Assembly (NCBI GenBank): GCA_937888735.1
Contig: CALASN010000080.1
Location: 1-53,281, forward strand
Direction: 5' to 3'
Length of the DNA: 53,281 nucleotides
Origin: UBA5499 sp002426275
GTDB lineage: Bacteria > Bacillota > DTU084
Of the stretch, positions 14,731 through 23,890 are shown one piece after another. A model generated the notes under the pieces. It did no database searches. It was not told the DNA's origin and saw only the letters and a list, made by a program, of their open reading frames with translations. Positions within the stretch are counted from its first letter, which is position 1; each line of letters starts with the position of its first letter. Made by a program: the position numbers and the translations under genes.

Positions 14731-15816
14731 TTATCTGTTGCTGCGCAGAAATTTTGGCAAATCCAAAGTGTTATCCTTGAAACTAAACGGTTTGAGCTCT
14801 TCGAGCTTTTCTACCGCCGGTTCCTCAGATTTGCGATCGAAGCCCGTGGCGATCACGGTGATCACAATCTCATCTTTTAAAGATTCATCCAGCACAGTGC
14901 CGAAGATGATATTGGCTTCCTTGTCCGCAACTTCTTGAATCATCTCCGCGGCTTCGTATACTTCCTGCAAGCCAAGGTTGGAATCGCCGGCTACGCTGAG
15001 AATGATTCCTTTGGCTCCTTCAATGGAAGCCTCCAGCAAGGGACTGCTGATGGACATTCTGGCCGCCTCCGCAGCCCTGTTTTCGCCGGTGGCGCAGCTG
15101 ACGCCCATCAACGCCGAACCTGCGTCGCTCATGATGGTCTTCAGATCCGCGAAGTCCAAATTAATATAGCCGGGATGAGTGATCAAATCGCTGATCCCCT
15201 GCACTCCTTGGCGCAGAACATCGTCCGCCATCCGGAAAGCGTCGATCAGCGAAGTTCGTTTTTCCGCGACCTGCAACAGCCTGTCATTGGGGATTACGAT
15301 CAGCGCGTCCACGTGTTCCTTGAGTTTGGCAATGCCCTCTTCGGCCTGGCTTTGCCTGCGCCTGCCTTCGAATATGAAAGGCTTGGTGACCACGCCTACG
15401 GTTAAGGTGCCAAGTTCCCTGGCAAGCTCAGCCACCACTGGCGCGCCGCCCGTGCCTGTGCCGCCGCCCATGCCTGCGGTGATGAAGACCATATCCGCGC
15501 CTTGCAGGGCAGAGCGGAGATCTTCGCGGCTCTCTTCTGCCGCCCGCTGTCCGACCTCAGGATTAGAGCCGGCTCCCAAACCTTTGGTCAATTTGCTGCC
15601 GGCCTGAATTTTTTTCTGAGCCTGGCACTGCTGGAGAGCCTGCGCGTCCGTATTGACCGCCACAAATTCCACATCCCGAAGCCCCGCCTCGATCATGCGA
15701 TTAATGGCGTTATTGCCGCCGCCGCCGACGCCGATCACCTTAATCTTCGCAGTGCTGACGTTGCCGTCGGAACCGCTTTCGAATTCAAAGCTGCTATCTG
15801 CAGGCATTACCATCAT
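14731..15816 (-). CDS. ftsZ: Cell division protein FtsZ
   Basis: FtsZ is the tubulin-like GTPase that forms the division ring. The product (361 residues from ATG 15816) shows the nucleotide motifs VIGVGGGGNNAINRMIE, the signature MVFITAGMGGGTGTGGAPV, and VVTKPFIFEGRRR. The C-terminus ends DNTLDLPKFLRSNR, the conserved tail that binds FtsA, SepF and similar partners. ATG codons at 15816 and 15813 both fit AAGGAGA. It is the last gene of the dcw cluster; the neighbouring ftsA typical of many Bacillota is missing. Confidence 0.97.
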   Translation of the reverse strand: MMVMPADSSFEFESGSDGNVSTAKIKVIGVGGGGNNAINRMIEAGLRDVEFVAVNTDAQALQQCQAQKKIQAGSKLTKGLGAGSNPEVGQRAAEESREDLRSALQGADMVFITAGMGGGTGTGGAPVVAELARELGTLTVGVVTKPFIFEGRRRQSQAEEGIAKLKEHVDALIVIPNDRLLQVAEKRTSLIDAFRMADDVLRQGVQGISDLITHPGYINLDFADLKTIMSDAGSALMGVSCATGENRAAEAARMSISSPLLEASIEGAKGIILSVAGDSNLGLQEVYEAAEMIQEVADKEANIIFGTVLDESLKDEIVITVIATGFDRKSEEPAVEKLEELKPFSFKDNTLDLPKFLRSNR

Positions 15817-15918
15817 TATCTCTCCTTGCCTTACATGTTTATTCTCCCGATGTTCCCACAGGCTGCCGGTCTGCTCCAAACAGCCTCTCCAAATATAAAT
15901 ATGTTCAACATGCAGCCA

Positions 15919-16311
15919 TTATTTTCCTTTTTTCGACCGGAAAAAGTGTTTGTTTTTTTCGCTCCAGGTCCTGGCAATGCCAAGGATCATGTGCCTGCGG
16001 ATCATGCCTAAATTATTGAAAATCCTTATGGAAAACGCTACCGTCGCGCCTAAGACCAAATCGACGCCCAACCGCACCCCAAGATACGTGAGGCCTATGG
16101 CCAGCAAGATATTGGTAAAAAAACCGCTGAGGAAGACGGCGTTATCATAGTTGTTGTCCAGGGCGGCGCGCACGCCGCCGAAGACAGAGTCTATGGCGGC
16201 CAGGATTCCCACAGCCATGTAACTGCTATAGGCGACTGGCAGGGAAACTTGCCACCCCACCCCGATGAGGATGCCGATTAAAAGGCCGATAATGGGAAGC
16301 CACAATTTCAC
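15919..16311 (-). CDS. sbp: Small basic protein Sbp (DUF1290)
   Basis: This 130-residue membrane protein has three hydrophobic segments (LWLPIIGLLIGILIGVGW, YMAVGILAAIDSVFGGV, FFTNILLAIGLTYLGVRLG) and a basic tail, matching the DUF1290 small basic protein encoded before ftsZ in Bacillota. Function is not established beyond its constant link with division genes. GTG 16311 overlaps the DUF881 gene by 4 bp (GTGA), so the two are translationally coupled. A TTG two codons in has better SD spacing. Confidence 0.88.
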   Translation of the reverse strand: MKLWLPIIGLLIGILIGVGWQVSLPVAYSSYMAVGILAAIDSVFGGVRAALDNNYDNAVFLSGFFTNILLAIGLTYLGVRLGVDLVLGATVAFSIRIFNNLGMIRRHMILGIARTWSEKNKHFFRSKKGK

Positions 16312-17000
16312 TCACTCCTGTTCTCCTGAGCGTAATGGAAATTGATGGTACCTTTGTAAGGAGGTACGGTAATCTTCTCTTTTTTCGTGATGGAAATTTG
16401 AATTCCCCAAGGCCGCATGGGTTCCAGCACGCCGCCTCGCATTTCCAAAGACGACTGCAGCACGCTGGCATCCCCGATAGCCAGAATCTCAAAAGGCGGC
16501 GTCACCCGGGTGGAATTAACCAAAATGGTCGGACCTGCGCAACGAATCTCCGAGGTGGTGATCAGTCTCTGACCATTAACGGACACGGCCTCCGCCCCTG
16601 CGGCGAATAATTCGTTGACAGCCAGGAGCAGATCTTCATAGTGAATTAGATACATATCCGTGGCTGCGTCCTCATTGCCCTTCAATTTACTGTCATCCAA
16701 GATCAGCTCAATCCCCGGTCCGGAAAGAGAGGTGAGACCGCTGAGAATTCTCAGCTTTTTCAGCTCTTCGGTCACAGCGCTTTCGGAATTGCTGTCTTTC
16801 TGGGTCAGCTGTTCCCGAAGTTTGGCGACTTCCATTTCCAGCAGCTGCCGCTGTTCCTCAGACTGTTTATATAATTCAGATAAAGCGTCCAGCCTACCCA
16901 AAGTAGCCGGCCCCTTCGCCTGCTGCGTGCGTAGTTGAGCGACTAAAAAGATTCCTAGCAAAATGCAGACCAAAGCGATGGAAATTTGCCAGTTGCGCAC
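16308..17000 (-). CDS. DUF881 protein (YlxW/YlxX family)
   Basis: The 230-residue product has one N-terminal membrane anchor (ISIALVCILLGIFLVAQL), a coiled coil (about residues 38-75, SELYKQSEEQRQLLEMEVAKLREQ) and an extracytoplasmic DUF881 domain including GPGIELILDD, LLAVNELFAAGAEAVSVNGQR and VNSTRVTPPFEILAIGD. DUF881 proteins sit between ftsQ/divIB and ftsZ in Bacillota; their role is unknown. GTG 17000 after GGGAGGAG is preferred; ATG 17021 would overlap the ftsQ stop. Only one DUF881 gene is present, where B. subtilis has two. Confidence 0.88.
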   Translation of the reverse strand: MRNWQISIALVCILLGIFLVAQLRTQQAKGPATLGRLDALSELYKQSEEQRQLLEMEVAKLREQLTQKDSNSESAVTEELKKLRILSGLTSLSGPGIELILDDSKLKGNEDAATDMYLIHYEDLLLAVNELFAAGAEAVSVNGQRLITTSEIRCAGPTILVNSTRVTPPFEILAIGDASVLQSSLEMRGGVLEPMRPWGIQISITKKEKITVPPYKGTINFHYAQENRSE

Positions 17001-17017
17001 GAGGTGCTCCTCCCTTC

Positions 17018-17737
17018 TCATCTCAGAACCGGGCTTTTGGGAATGCGCAAATCTAAAAGCTTCCCTGCTTTGTCGGTCAACTCGCCGGACAGCGTGTTGA
17101 GCACGGCAGCTTTTTCTCGCAACTGAGTGGCAGAGCCCCACAATACTTCCACATTGGACAATGTAATCAACACGAAACTTCGCCGGTCGATGTTGATTTC
17201 GGCGATCTGACGGCTCAGATCCTCGCCGAGAACGCCGGCGATGGCAGCAGCGTCGCAAATCTGAGGCTGCTCCAGACGCGCTCCAGTGCGCACGTAAGAA
17301 GGGCTTGCCCCGGTGATCATGGGCAGGGAAATGGGCTCATTATCGCTCAATACTCCCAGCACATAGCCGTCTTTGTCCAGCTCCAGATAAGAACCTCCGA
17401 AGGCCAGGATGGCGACGGGTTTCCGCTCTGTGATCTGCACGCGCAATTTATCCGGGTAACGTTTCTGAATCGCTGCTTTAGCGATCCTTGGCTGTTCCTC
17501 CAAGGCCGCCTGGGAAGCGACCGCATTCAGGGCAAAGATATTATGGCCCGTGGACAGATCGGCAAAGCTGAGGATTTCCTCACGGGTAAAGTACTTGTTT
17601 CCAGCCACCTCGATTGAGGCAATTTGAAAAAAAGCGGAATGGAACAATGAATAAACGGCAATCACGCATAAAAATAGCAACAAATAGAATGTGAAGAGTC
17701 TTTTTCGCTTCTTCTGGACTTCCATCCGCTCCCGCAA
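17018..17737 (-). CDS. ftsQ: Cell division protein FtsQ/DivIB
   Basis: FtsQ/DivIB is a bitopic divisome protein that scaffolds the septal synthase with FtsL. The roughly 239-residue product has a basic cytoplasmic stretch (VQKKRKRLF), one membrane helix (YLLLFLCVIAVYSLF), a POTRA domain beginning FQIASIEVAGNKYFTREEIL, then the beta domain with YLELDKDGYVLG. TTG 17737 has the best SD (GAGAGGGTGG, 6 nt); ATG 17725 and ATG 17773 are alternatives. A promoter-like sequence overlaps the 17773 codon, arguing against that start. Confidence 0.9.
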   Translation of the reverse strand: MRERMEVQKKRKRLFTFYLLLFLCVIAVYSLFHSAFFQIASIEVAGNKYFTREEILSFADLSTGHNIFALNAVASQAALEEQPRIAKAAIQKRYPDKLRVQITERKPVAILAFGGSYLELDKDGYVLGVLSDNEPISLPMITGASPSYVRTGARLEQPQICDAAAIAGVLGEDLSRQIAEINIDRRSFVLITLSNVEVLWGSATQLREKAAVLNTLSGELTDKAGKLLDLRIPKSPVLR

Positions 17738-17771
17738 CAGGATCCACCCTCTCTTCAAGCTTTCATTCCCC

Positions 17772-17780
17772 ATTATAGCA
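17772..17780 (-). promoter_or_regulatory. Extended -10 promoter ahead of ftsQ
   Basis: Minus-strand TGCTATAAT (17780-17772) is a perfect extended -10 element in the short gap between murA and ftsQ. No good -35 box is visible, which extended -10 promoters tolerate. It would raise expression of ftsQ, DUF881, sbp and ftsZ independently of the upstream mur genes. Confidence 0.5.
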
Positions 17781-17822
17781 TATTTTGCCGAAATGCCCAT
17801 CTTTTTTTCTGGAATTTCCCCC

Positions 17823-19091
17823 TCAATTTTCTCCTCGGGGAGCGTCCTCCTGCAAGCGGACATGAGCGCCCAGGGAGCGAAATTTTTCCACCAAATTTTC
17901 GTAGCCGCGGTCCAGGTGTTCTGTGCCCTTAATCACGGATTCGCCCTTTGCTGCTAGACTCGCCAGCAGCAAAGCCATGCCGCCGCGCAGATCCGGAGCT
18001 TCCACTTGGGCTCCTGACAGCTGCTTCACGCCCCGCACCAAGGCGCTTCTGCCTTCCACTTTAATATCCGCGCCCATTCTCCTGAGTTCATCCACATGGC
18101 GAAAGCGATCGTTGAATACTGTCTCCACCACCAGACTGGTGCCCTCCGCGAGGGACAACAGGGCCATGATCTGCTGCTGCAGATCAGTGGGAAAGCCGGG
18201 ATAAGGCAGCGCGTAGACGCAGACTGGCTTGGGGCGGGATGGACCCGTGACCTTAATTAAGCCGCTTTCCCGGACGATTTTGCAGCCTGTCTCGAGCAGC
18301 TTTCCCAGCACCGCAGCCACGTGGTGTTCGTGCGCTCCGTAGATTTCGATTTCGCCGCCGGTAATTCCTGCGGCAATCATGTAAGTGCCCACTTCAATCC
18401 TGTCCGCGCACAGCTGCCAAGAAGTTCCGCGGAGTCTTTCTTTGCCCTCAATGCGGATCATATCTGTGCCTGCCCCTGATATCTGCGCTCCCATGCTGTT
18501 GAGAAAATTCTGCTCTTCCGCGATCTCCGGCTCTTTGGCCGCGTTATAAATCCTGGTCACGCCCTGAGCTAAAGTCGCGGCCATCATGATGTTTTCCGTG
18601 GCTCCCACCGAGGGATAGTCCAGATGGATATCAGTTCCCGTCAGCCTTCCAGCTTCCAGTTCAACATAGCCGTGTTCTTCCCTGGCTCGGCTCCCTAAGG
18701 CGGTCAGCCCTTTGATGTGATAATCCACAGGCCTGGGACCAATATTGCAGCCTCCGGGCTCAGCCGCGCGCACATATCCGGTCCTTGCCAAAAGCGGTCC
18801 CATGACCTGAATGGAGGCGCGCATGGTGCGGGCCAGCTCCTCCGGCACATGGGGTTTCAGTTCACCGGCGGCTTGAATCCACAGATTCCCGTCTTGAAAT
18901 TGTACCTGGGCGCCTAGGAGAGTTAAGATCTCCACCATATAATTTACGTCCTGTATTCGCGGCACGCCGCGTATCAAGCAAGGCTCCTCTGTGAGAAGAG
19001 CTGCCGCGGCCAGCTTCAGGGCCGCGTTTTTTGCGCCTTGCGGTTTGATCTTTCCACGCAATGGCGAGCCGCCTTCAATGGCAAGTTGCAT
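17823..19091 (-). CDS. murA: UDP-N-acetylglucosamine 1-carboxyvinyltransferase
   Basis: MurA performs the first committed step of peptidoglycan synthesis, adding enolpyruvate from PEP to UDP-GlcNAc in the cytoplasm. The 422-residue protein has QGAKNAALK (active-site Lys) near residue 18, the fosfomycin-target Cys in AAEPGGCNIGPRPVDYH near 115, and the loop YPGFPTDLQQQ near 300. The ATG follows GGAGGTG. In this cluster murA takes the place between murG and ftsQ where many Bacillota carry murB. Confidence 0.96.
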   Translation of the reverse strand: MQLAIEGGSPLRGKIKPQGAKNAALKLAAAALLTEEPCLIRGVPRIQDVNYMVEILTLLGAQVQFQDGNLWIQAAGELKPHVPEELARTMRASIQVMGPLLARTGYVRAAEPGGCNIGPRPVDYHIKGLTALGSRAREEHGYVELEAGRLTGTDIHLDYPSVGATENIMMAATLAQGVTRIYNAAKEPEIAEEQNFLNSMGAQISGAGTDMIRIEGKERLRGTSWQLCADRIEVGTYMIAAGITGGEIEIYGAHEHHVAAVLGKLLETGCKIVRESGLIKVTGPSRPKPVCVYALPYPGFPTDLQQQIMALLSLAEGTSLVVETVFNDRFRHVDELRRMGADIKVEGRSALVRGVKQLSGAQVEAPDLRGGMALLLASLAAKGESVIKGTEHLDRGYENLVEKFRSLGAHVRLQEDAPRGEN

Positions 19092-19154
19092 TTAAAATAC
19101 ACCTCCACATTTCGCTTAGGACAATGTCATCATATGCGAAGGTAAAGTTATCTG

Positions 19155-20285
19155 CTACTTTGCCAGAGATAAAATCAAATCCACGATTCTGCCCGTTGCC
19201 TTTGGCCTGCCTAAATTTCGGCTGTTCTCCGCCATGCTGGCAAGCTTCGCCGGCGAAGCCAAAAGCTCAGTTACCTCGCTCACCAGGCTCTGCGCCGAAA
19301 GCTCGCTATCTGCCATGAGAATGCCGGCGCCTGCCTCCGCCAAAACTTTGGCATTATAGGTCTGATGGTCAGCGGCAGCATGCGGGTAAGGCACTAAAAC
19401 GGCGGGGAGCCCCAGGGCCATGATCTCAGACAAGCTGCCGGCGCCCGCTCGGGTGATGACTAAGTCAGCCTGTCCATAGGCTGCGGACATGTCGTAAAGA
19501 TAGGGATACAAATGAACGCCTGCCCAGGAGACTCCCTCGCCTTCCTGCGTTACCTTTCCTCCCAGTTCAGCGGCAACCTGCTCAAGCTGGCCGCGGGCTT
19601 CGGCAAACAGTTTAGGCCCGCTTTGGTGCAGAAGCTGCAGCCTCTTGCCGGGTCCGGCCAATTCGTAAAGGCCGGCCGCAGCCTGGTTCAGGCGCCTGGC
19701 GCCTTGGCTTGCCCCCAGCAGCAGCACTGTGTTTTTCCCTGGCACGAGGCCGTAAGCGCTCTCGGCCGGCGGCGAGAGCAGCTGCTCTCGGATGGGATTG
19801 CCTGTGAAGTGAAGCTTACCTTGGACTTTCCTGGGAAAATACGGCGCAGCCTGGCTGTACCCCAGAGCCACGGCTTGAGCCCAATTGCTCAGCAGCTTAT
19901 TGGCTTTGCCGGGCAGGGCATTTTGCTCCTGCAAAAGCACCGGCACTTTGGCCAGGCGCGCGGCAAGCACCACTGGCCCGCAAGCATAGCCGCCCGTACC
20001 AACCACAATCTGCGGTTCGAACCGCGCGATCAAAGCTCTGGCCTCCCGGATCCCCCGCTGCATGGTCCAGAGGTTTTTGGCTTTCGTCATCACTCCTCCG
20101 CTCAGGGGGGCGCTCTGGATAAAGAGGATGGGATAGCCGGCTCTCTTCACAAGCTCTCCTTCCAGGCCCCGTTTGGTGCCCACGAATAAAACCTCGTGCT
20201 CTCCCCTGCGCTGTAATTCTTGGGCCAACGTTAACCCCGGATAAATGTGGCCGCCTGTGCCGCCACTGGCAAACATTACCCGCAT
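19155..20285 (-). CDS. murG: Lipid II synthase MurG
   Basis: MurG transfers GlcNAc from UDP-GlcNAc to lipid I on the inner membrane face. The 376-residue GT-B enzyme starts MRVMFASGGTGGHIYPGLTLA (G-loop 1), has VVGTGGYACGPVVLAA (G-loop 2), LLGASQGARRLN (G-loop 3) and ITRAGAGSLSEIMALGLPAVLVPYPHAAADHQ (UDP-GlcNAc site). ATG 20285 follows AGGAGAAGGA; the frame extends about 30 codons up without support. A terminator separates it from ftsW upstream. Confidence 0.96.
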   Translation of the reverse strand: MRVMFASGGTGGHIYPGLTLAQELQRRGEHEVLFVGTKRGLEGELVKRAGYPILFIQSAPLSGGVMTKAKNLWTMQRGIREARALIARFEPQIVVGTGGYACGPVVLAARLAKVPVLLQEQNALPGKANKLLSNWAQAVALGYSQAAPYFPRKVQGKLHFTGNPIREQLLSPPAESAYGLVPGKNTVLLLGASQGARRLNQAAAGLYELAGPGKRLQLLHQSGPKLFAEARGQLEQVAAELGGKVTQEGEGVSWAGVHLYPYLYDMSAAYGQADLVITRAGAGSLSEIMALGLPAVLVPYPHAAADHQTYNAKVLAEAGAGILMADSELSAQSLVSEVTELLASPAKLASMAENSRNLGRPKATGRIVDLILSLAK

Positions 20286-20411
20286 AAATCCTTCTCCTAT
20301 CTTTACTGGAGTAGCTGCCGCGCGAGCGCAGGCGGCTTCTCTAGTTGATCTGTCTTGCGCTTTGAGCTCTCGCAAACTTTAGCTTTACCTTGCGCCCGCC
20401 GGCTCGCTACG

Positions 20412-20436
20412 AAAAAAGCCCACGCTTGGCGTGAGC
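20412..20436 (-). terminator. Terminator between ftsW and murG
   Basis: Minus-strand GCTCACGC and GCGTGGGC form an 8-bp stem with one wobble and a CAA loop, followed by six Ts (20417-20412). The stem touches the ftsW stop codon. It splits the dcw cluster into two transcription segments or acts as an attenuator. About 120 bp without a gene follow before murG. Confidence 0.75.
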
Positions 20437-21533
20437 TACTTAGACTGTGTCCTCTGCCGAGAGATGTTGAGCAGCACGCCCACGGCCGATAAAGTGATGA
20501 GCAGCGACGAGCCGCCGTAACTGATTAACGGCAGCGTGATCCCGGTTATGGGAAGCGAGCCGGTGACAACCCCGATATTGATCACAGCCTGCAGCACGAT
20601 TTGACTTGTGATTCCCACGCAGATAATGCTGCTGAACAAATCCGGAGCGGTCATGGCAATCCGCAGTCCCCGCCAGGCGAAGAGCAAAAAGAGCGCCAGC
20701 ACCAAGAAAGTGCCGATAAAGCCCAGCTCTTCTCCTAAAATGGCAAAAATGAAATCCGTATGTTGCTCAGGCAGGTACCAAAATTTCTGCCTGCTGCGGC
20801 CAAGTCCCAGGCCAAATAAGCCGCCGGAACCTAAAGCCAAGAGCGATTGGATGATGTGAAAACCAGCTCCCAGAGGATCCGCCCAGGGATTGCGAAAGGC
20901 TAAAAGCCGGCGCAACCTGTACGGCTCTGACACTACCAAGGCGATAAAAGTCGGTACGGCGGGGATGGCAAGCAGCAGGTAATGCTTGATTTTAGCGCCG
21001 GCAGCCAGCAGCATGATCAAAGTGGTGACCGCTAAGGTGCCCGCAGTCCCCAGATCCGGTTCCAGCATGATCAGCGCGAAAAAAACAGCCATCACCCCAA
21101 GGGGAACGAGCAAAACGAAAAAGTTTTGAATTTTACCTTTGACCTTCACCGCCCAAGTGGCCACAAAGAGGATCATGGCCAATTTTCCAAGCTCGGAAGG
21201 CTGCAAATTCAAGAAACCGAAGTTCAGCCAGCGGCGGGAACCGCTGATCTCCTCCCCCACGAAAGGCACCAAGAGCAGGAGAACTAAGCAGAGCCCCAGA
21301 AAAGGATATGTCCACCGGGAATATTTGCGATAATCAATGTTCATCACCACTACCATGGCAACGATCCCCAGCAGCGCAAAGAACAGCTGCCTTTTGAGAA
21401 AATAATACGCGTCTCCCAGCTCTTCCAGCGCTTTAATGGAGCTGGAGCTGAAGACCATGACCACGCCGATGCCCAAAAGCGCCACTGTCACCAGGAACAG
21501 GATCAAATCCGGACCATGGCTTTGCCTTTTCAC
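20436..21533 (-). CDS. ftsW: SEDS-family peptidoglycan polymerase FtsW/SpoVE
   Basis: This 365-residue SEDS protein has about ten membrane helices and polymerises lipid II together with a class B PBP. It shows GVVMVFSSSS near the start, SRRWLNFGFLNLQPSELGKLAMILF, and the C-terminal signature TGITLPLISYGGSSLLI. In spore formers this locus may encode the vegetative FtsW or the sporulation SpoVE; the sequence alone does not decide. GTG 21533 follows GGGGGAGG. murD, normally between mraY and ftsW, is absent. Confidence 0.94.
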   Translation of the reverse strand: MKRQSHGPDLILFLVTVALLGIGVVMVFSSSSIKALEELGDAYYFLKRQLFFALLGIVAMVVVMNIDYRKYSRWTYPFLGLCLVLLLLVPFVGEEISGSRRWLNFGFLNLQPSELGKLAMILFVATWAVKVKGKIQNFFVLLVPLGVMAVFFALIMLEPDLGTAGTLAVTTLIMLLAAGAKIKHYLLLAIPAVPTFIALVVSEPYRLRRLLAFRNPWADPLGAGFHIIQSLLALGSGGLFGLGLGRSRQKFWYLPEQHTDFIFAILGEELGFIGTFLVLALFLLFAWRGLRIAMTAPDLFSSIICVGITSQIVLQAVINIGVVTGSLPITGITLPLISYGGSSLLITLSAVGVLLNISRQRTQSK

Positions 21534-21548
21534 AGACTTATCCTCCCC

Positions 21549-22523
21549 CTAAAAGAACGTATAAACAAAGGCAAGCAACCCTAAAACGCCGAAGACGACG
21601 CTGGCGAGAGTAAAGCGGGCAACCACTTTCGGTTCCGCCCAGCCCCCCAGCTCGAAGTGATGGTGCAAAGGGCTCATGCGAAAAATCCGCCTGCCCGTAA
21701 GCTTGAAAGAGCAAACCTGTAAAATCACAGACAGAGCCTCCACCACGTAAAGCCCGCCTAAAATAGGCAGAAAGAGCTCGGTCTTGGTGAGCAGAGCTAA
21801 GACGCCCAAGGCTCCACCCAAGGCCAGAGAACCGGTATCCCCCATGAACACTTGCGCAGGCGGCGCGTTGAACCAAGAGAAGCCCAAACAGGCTCCGGCC
21901 AGAGCTCCGGCAAACACAGCCAGCTCCCATTGCCCAAGCAGCAAGGCGATTGCCGCGTAGCTGATGGCTGTGGCCGTCATGCTGCCGGCAGCCAGGCCGT
22001 CCAACCCGTCCGTGAGGTTCACGGCGTTGGAAGCAGCCACCAAAATCAGTTCCGCCAAGCAAAAATAAAGCCAGGGCGGAAGTGTTATTTCTCTATCCAG
22101 AAAAGGCACAAACAGCTGCGAGCCCAGATTCGGGTGCGCCAGCACGTACATGATGGCCACGGCGCCCACCAGGATCTGCCCTAAAAGCTTATCCCTGGCC
22201 CGCAGTCCCAGGGATTTGCCGCGCATGATCTTCAGAAAATCATCCAAGAGGCCCACGAGACCGAAGCCTAGCATCACAAACAGGACGTAAGGCAAGATCT
22301 GCTTGCTGGGGCTCACCAGCACCGCCGCCAAAGCGGTGGGCAGCAAAATCATGATCCCTCCCATGGAAGGAGTGCCGGCTTTTTTCAGATGCGTTTGGGG
22401 TCCGTCCCCCCGTACGTTCTGACCCGTGCCAAGACGAGAGAGGATGCGGATTGTCAGCGGACCTGCTAGCAGCACCAAGAGGAAAGCGGCCAGCGCGCCG
22501 TACACAGGCAAAAGCCACTTCAC
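21549..22523 (-). CDS. mraY: Phospho-N-acetylmuramoyl-pentapeptide transferase
   Basis: MraY moves phospho-MurNAc-pentapeptide onto undecaprenyl phosphate to form lipid I. The 324-residue polytopic protein shows KKAGTPSMGGIMIL near residue 46, DDFLKI, NAVNLTDGLDGLAAG near 165 and the cytoplasmic loop ending MSPLHHHFELGGW near 285. GTG 22523 overlaps the murF stop by 4 bp (GTGA). Confidence 0.96.
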   Translation of the reverse strand: MKWLLPVYGALAAFLLVLLAGPLTIRILSRLGTGQNVRGDGPQTHLKKAGTPSMGGIMILLPTALAAVLVSPSKQILPYVLFVMLGFGLVGLLDDFLKIMRGKSLGLRARDKLLGQILVGAVAIMYVLAHPNLGSQLFVPFLDREITLPPWLYFCLAELILVAASNAVNLTDGLDGLAAGSMTATAISYAAIALLLGQWELAVFAGALAGACLGFSWFNAPPAQVFMGDTGSLALGGALGVLALLTKTELFLPILGGLYVVEALSVILQVCSFKLTGRRIFRMSPLHHHFELGGWAEPKVVARFTLASVVFGVLGLLAFVYTFF

Positions 22524-23890
22524 GCTTCCTCATCCCCTCTCAGCGCCTGGGCTATCTTGTCCATCCGCATCGCCCGGGAACCTTTCACCAACACCAGCGC
22601 GTCGGGTCTGAGTTCAGACAGCAGATAATCCCGCGCTTCCTCAGAGGTGGAAAAGCTGTGCACCTTCTCCGCCGGCATTCCCGCAGCCAGCGCCCCTTGG
22701 GCAAGCTGCGCGGCCAGCTCTCCTACTGTGACCAGCTCCCCTACAGTCTCAGCCGCTTTGGCTCCCACTTGCCTGTGGAGCTCCGGCGAATCGGCTCCCA
22801 GCTCCAGCATATCAGCCAGCACGGCCACAGTCCTGCGTTTCCGTTGGCTGCCAAGCTGCGAGAGGACCTCCAGCGCTGCAATAGACGAGGCGGGAGCCGC
22901 GTTATAAGTATCGTTGAGAATCAGCCAGCCTCCCCGGCTGGTCTGGAGCTTCAAACGCAGATCCGAGATTTGAGCGCGGGCTAATCCCGCCGCCACATCA
23001 GATAGATCGTAACCTAAAGCCAAGGCCGCGGCCGCGGCAGCCAAAGCATTGGCGATATTGTGAAGGCCGTAGCTGGGCAAAGTCACTTCCGCCCGGTCTG
23101 AGCCGTAATGAAAGACCGCGCTTTGCGGCCCTGTGGGCTCGGCCCACAGATCGTTGTCTGGGCCGAAGCCGAAGAACATGGTTTTACCGGCATTTAATCT
23201 CGCCATGGCGCGGACTGTGGGGTCGTCGCCGCTTAGGATCGCCGCTCCATACGGCGGCAGGCTCTCAATCAGTTCTCCTTTTGCCTTGGCAATATTCTCC
23301 CGGCTGCCCAGGAGCTCCAGATGCGCCTGACCGACATTGGTAACTACCCCCAGCTGAGGCCTTGCGATTTCGCACAGCCGCCTGATTTGGCCCAAGCCCC
23401 GCATACCCATCTCCACCACGGCGATTTTGTGTTCCGGCCGCAGGGACAGGAGCGTCAAAGGCAACCCCAGCTCGTTGTTATGGTTGCCCTGGCTTTTGAG
23501 CACTGCAGCTTTTCTCTCCAGGATCGAGGCTAAAAAGTCTTTGGTGGTGGTTTTGCCGCAGCTGCCTGTGATCCCCGCCACAATGGGAGCAATGCGCAGC
23601 CTGTACAAGCCGGCCAAATTTCCCAGCGTCCGCAGACAGTCCGCCGCGGAAAACAGAGCCACATTTTCCGGTCGCTCCTGGGTAGGCTTTGAAACTAAAA
23701 GCCCGGCTGCTCCTCGGGCTACAGCGTCTTTTAAAAAGCAATGCCCGTCCGCTCTCTCGCCGGGCAAAGCCACAAACAGCGCGCCTGGCTCCACCAAGCG
23801 CGAGTCCGTCACAACTGTGGAGAAAACCAATTGGTTGGAGCCAAATTCAAGTTTGGCGCCTGCGGTTTGAACATCGGAAGCTGTGATCAA
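22520..23890 (-). CDS. murF: UDP-MurNAc-tripeptide--D-Ala-D-Ala ligase
   Basis: MurF adds D-Ala-D-Ala to the UDP-MurNAc-tripeptide in the cytoplasm. The 456-residue Mur ligase has the ATP loop GITGSCGKTTTKDFLASIL near residue 105, HNNELGLPLTLLSL, VVEMGMRGLGQI, and LNDTYNAAPASSIAAL in the central to C-terminal region. TTG 23890 overlaps the murE stop as TTGA and follows AAGGAGAG, so synthesis is coupled to MurE. Confidence 0.95.
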   Translation of the reverse strand: MITASDVQTAGAKLEFGSNQLVFSTVVTDSRLVEPGALFVALPGERADGHCFLKDAVARGAAGLLVSKPTQERPENVALFSAADCLRTLGNLAGLYRLRIAPIVAGITGSCGKTTTKDFLASILERKAAVLKSQGNHNNELGLPLTLLSLRPEHKIAVVEMGMRGLGQIRRLCEIARPQLGVVTNVGQAHLELLGSRENIAKAKGELIESLPPYGAAILSGDDPTVRAMARLNAGKTMFFGFGPDNDLWAEPTGPQSAVFHYGSDRAEVTLPSYGLHNIANALAAAAAALALGYDLSDVAAGLARAQISDLRLKLQTSRGGWLILNDTYNAAPASSIAALEVLSQLGSQRKRRTVAVLADMLELGADSPELHRQVGAKAAETVGELVTVGELAAQLAQGALAAGMPAEKVHSFSTSEEARDYLLSELRPDALVLVKGSRAMRMDKIAQALRGDEEA

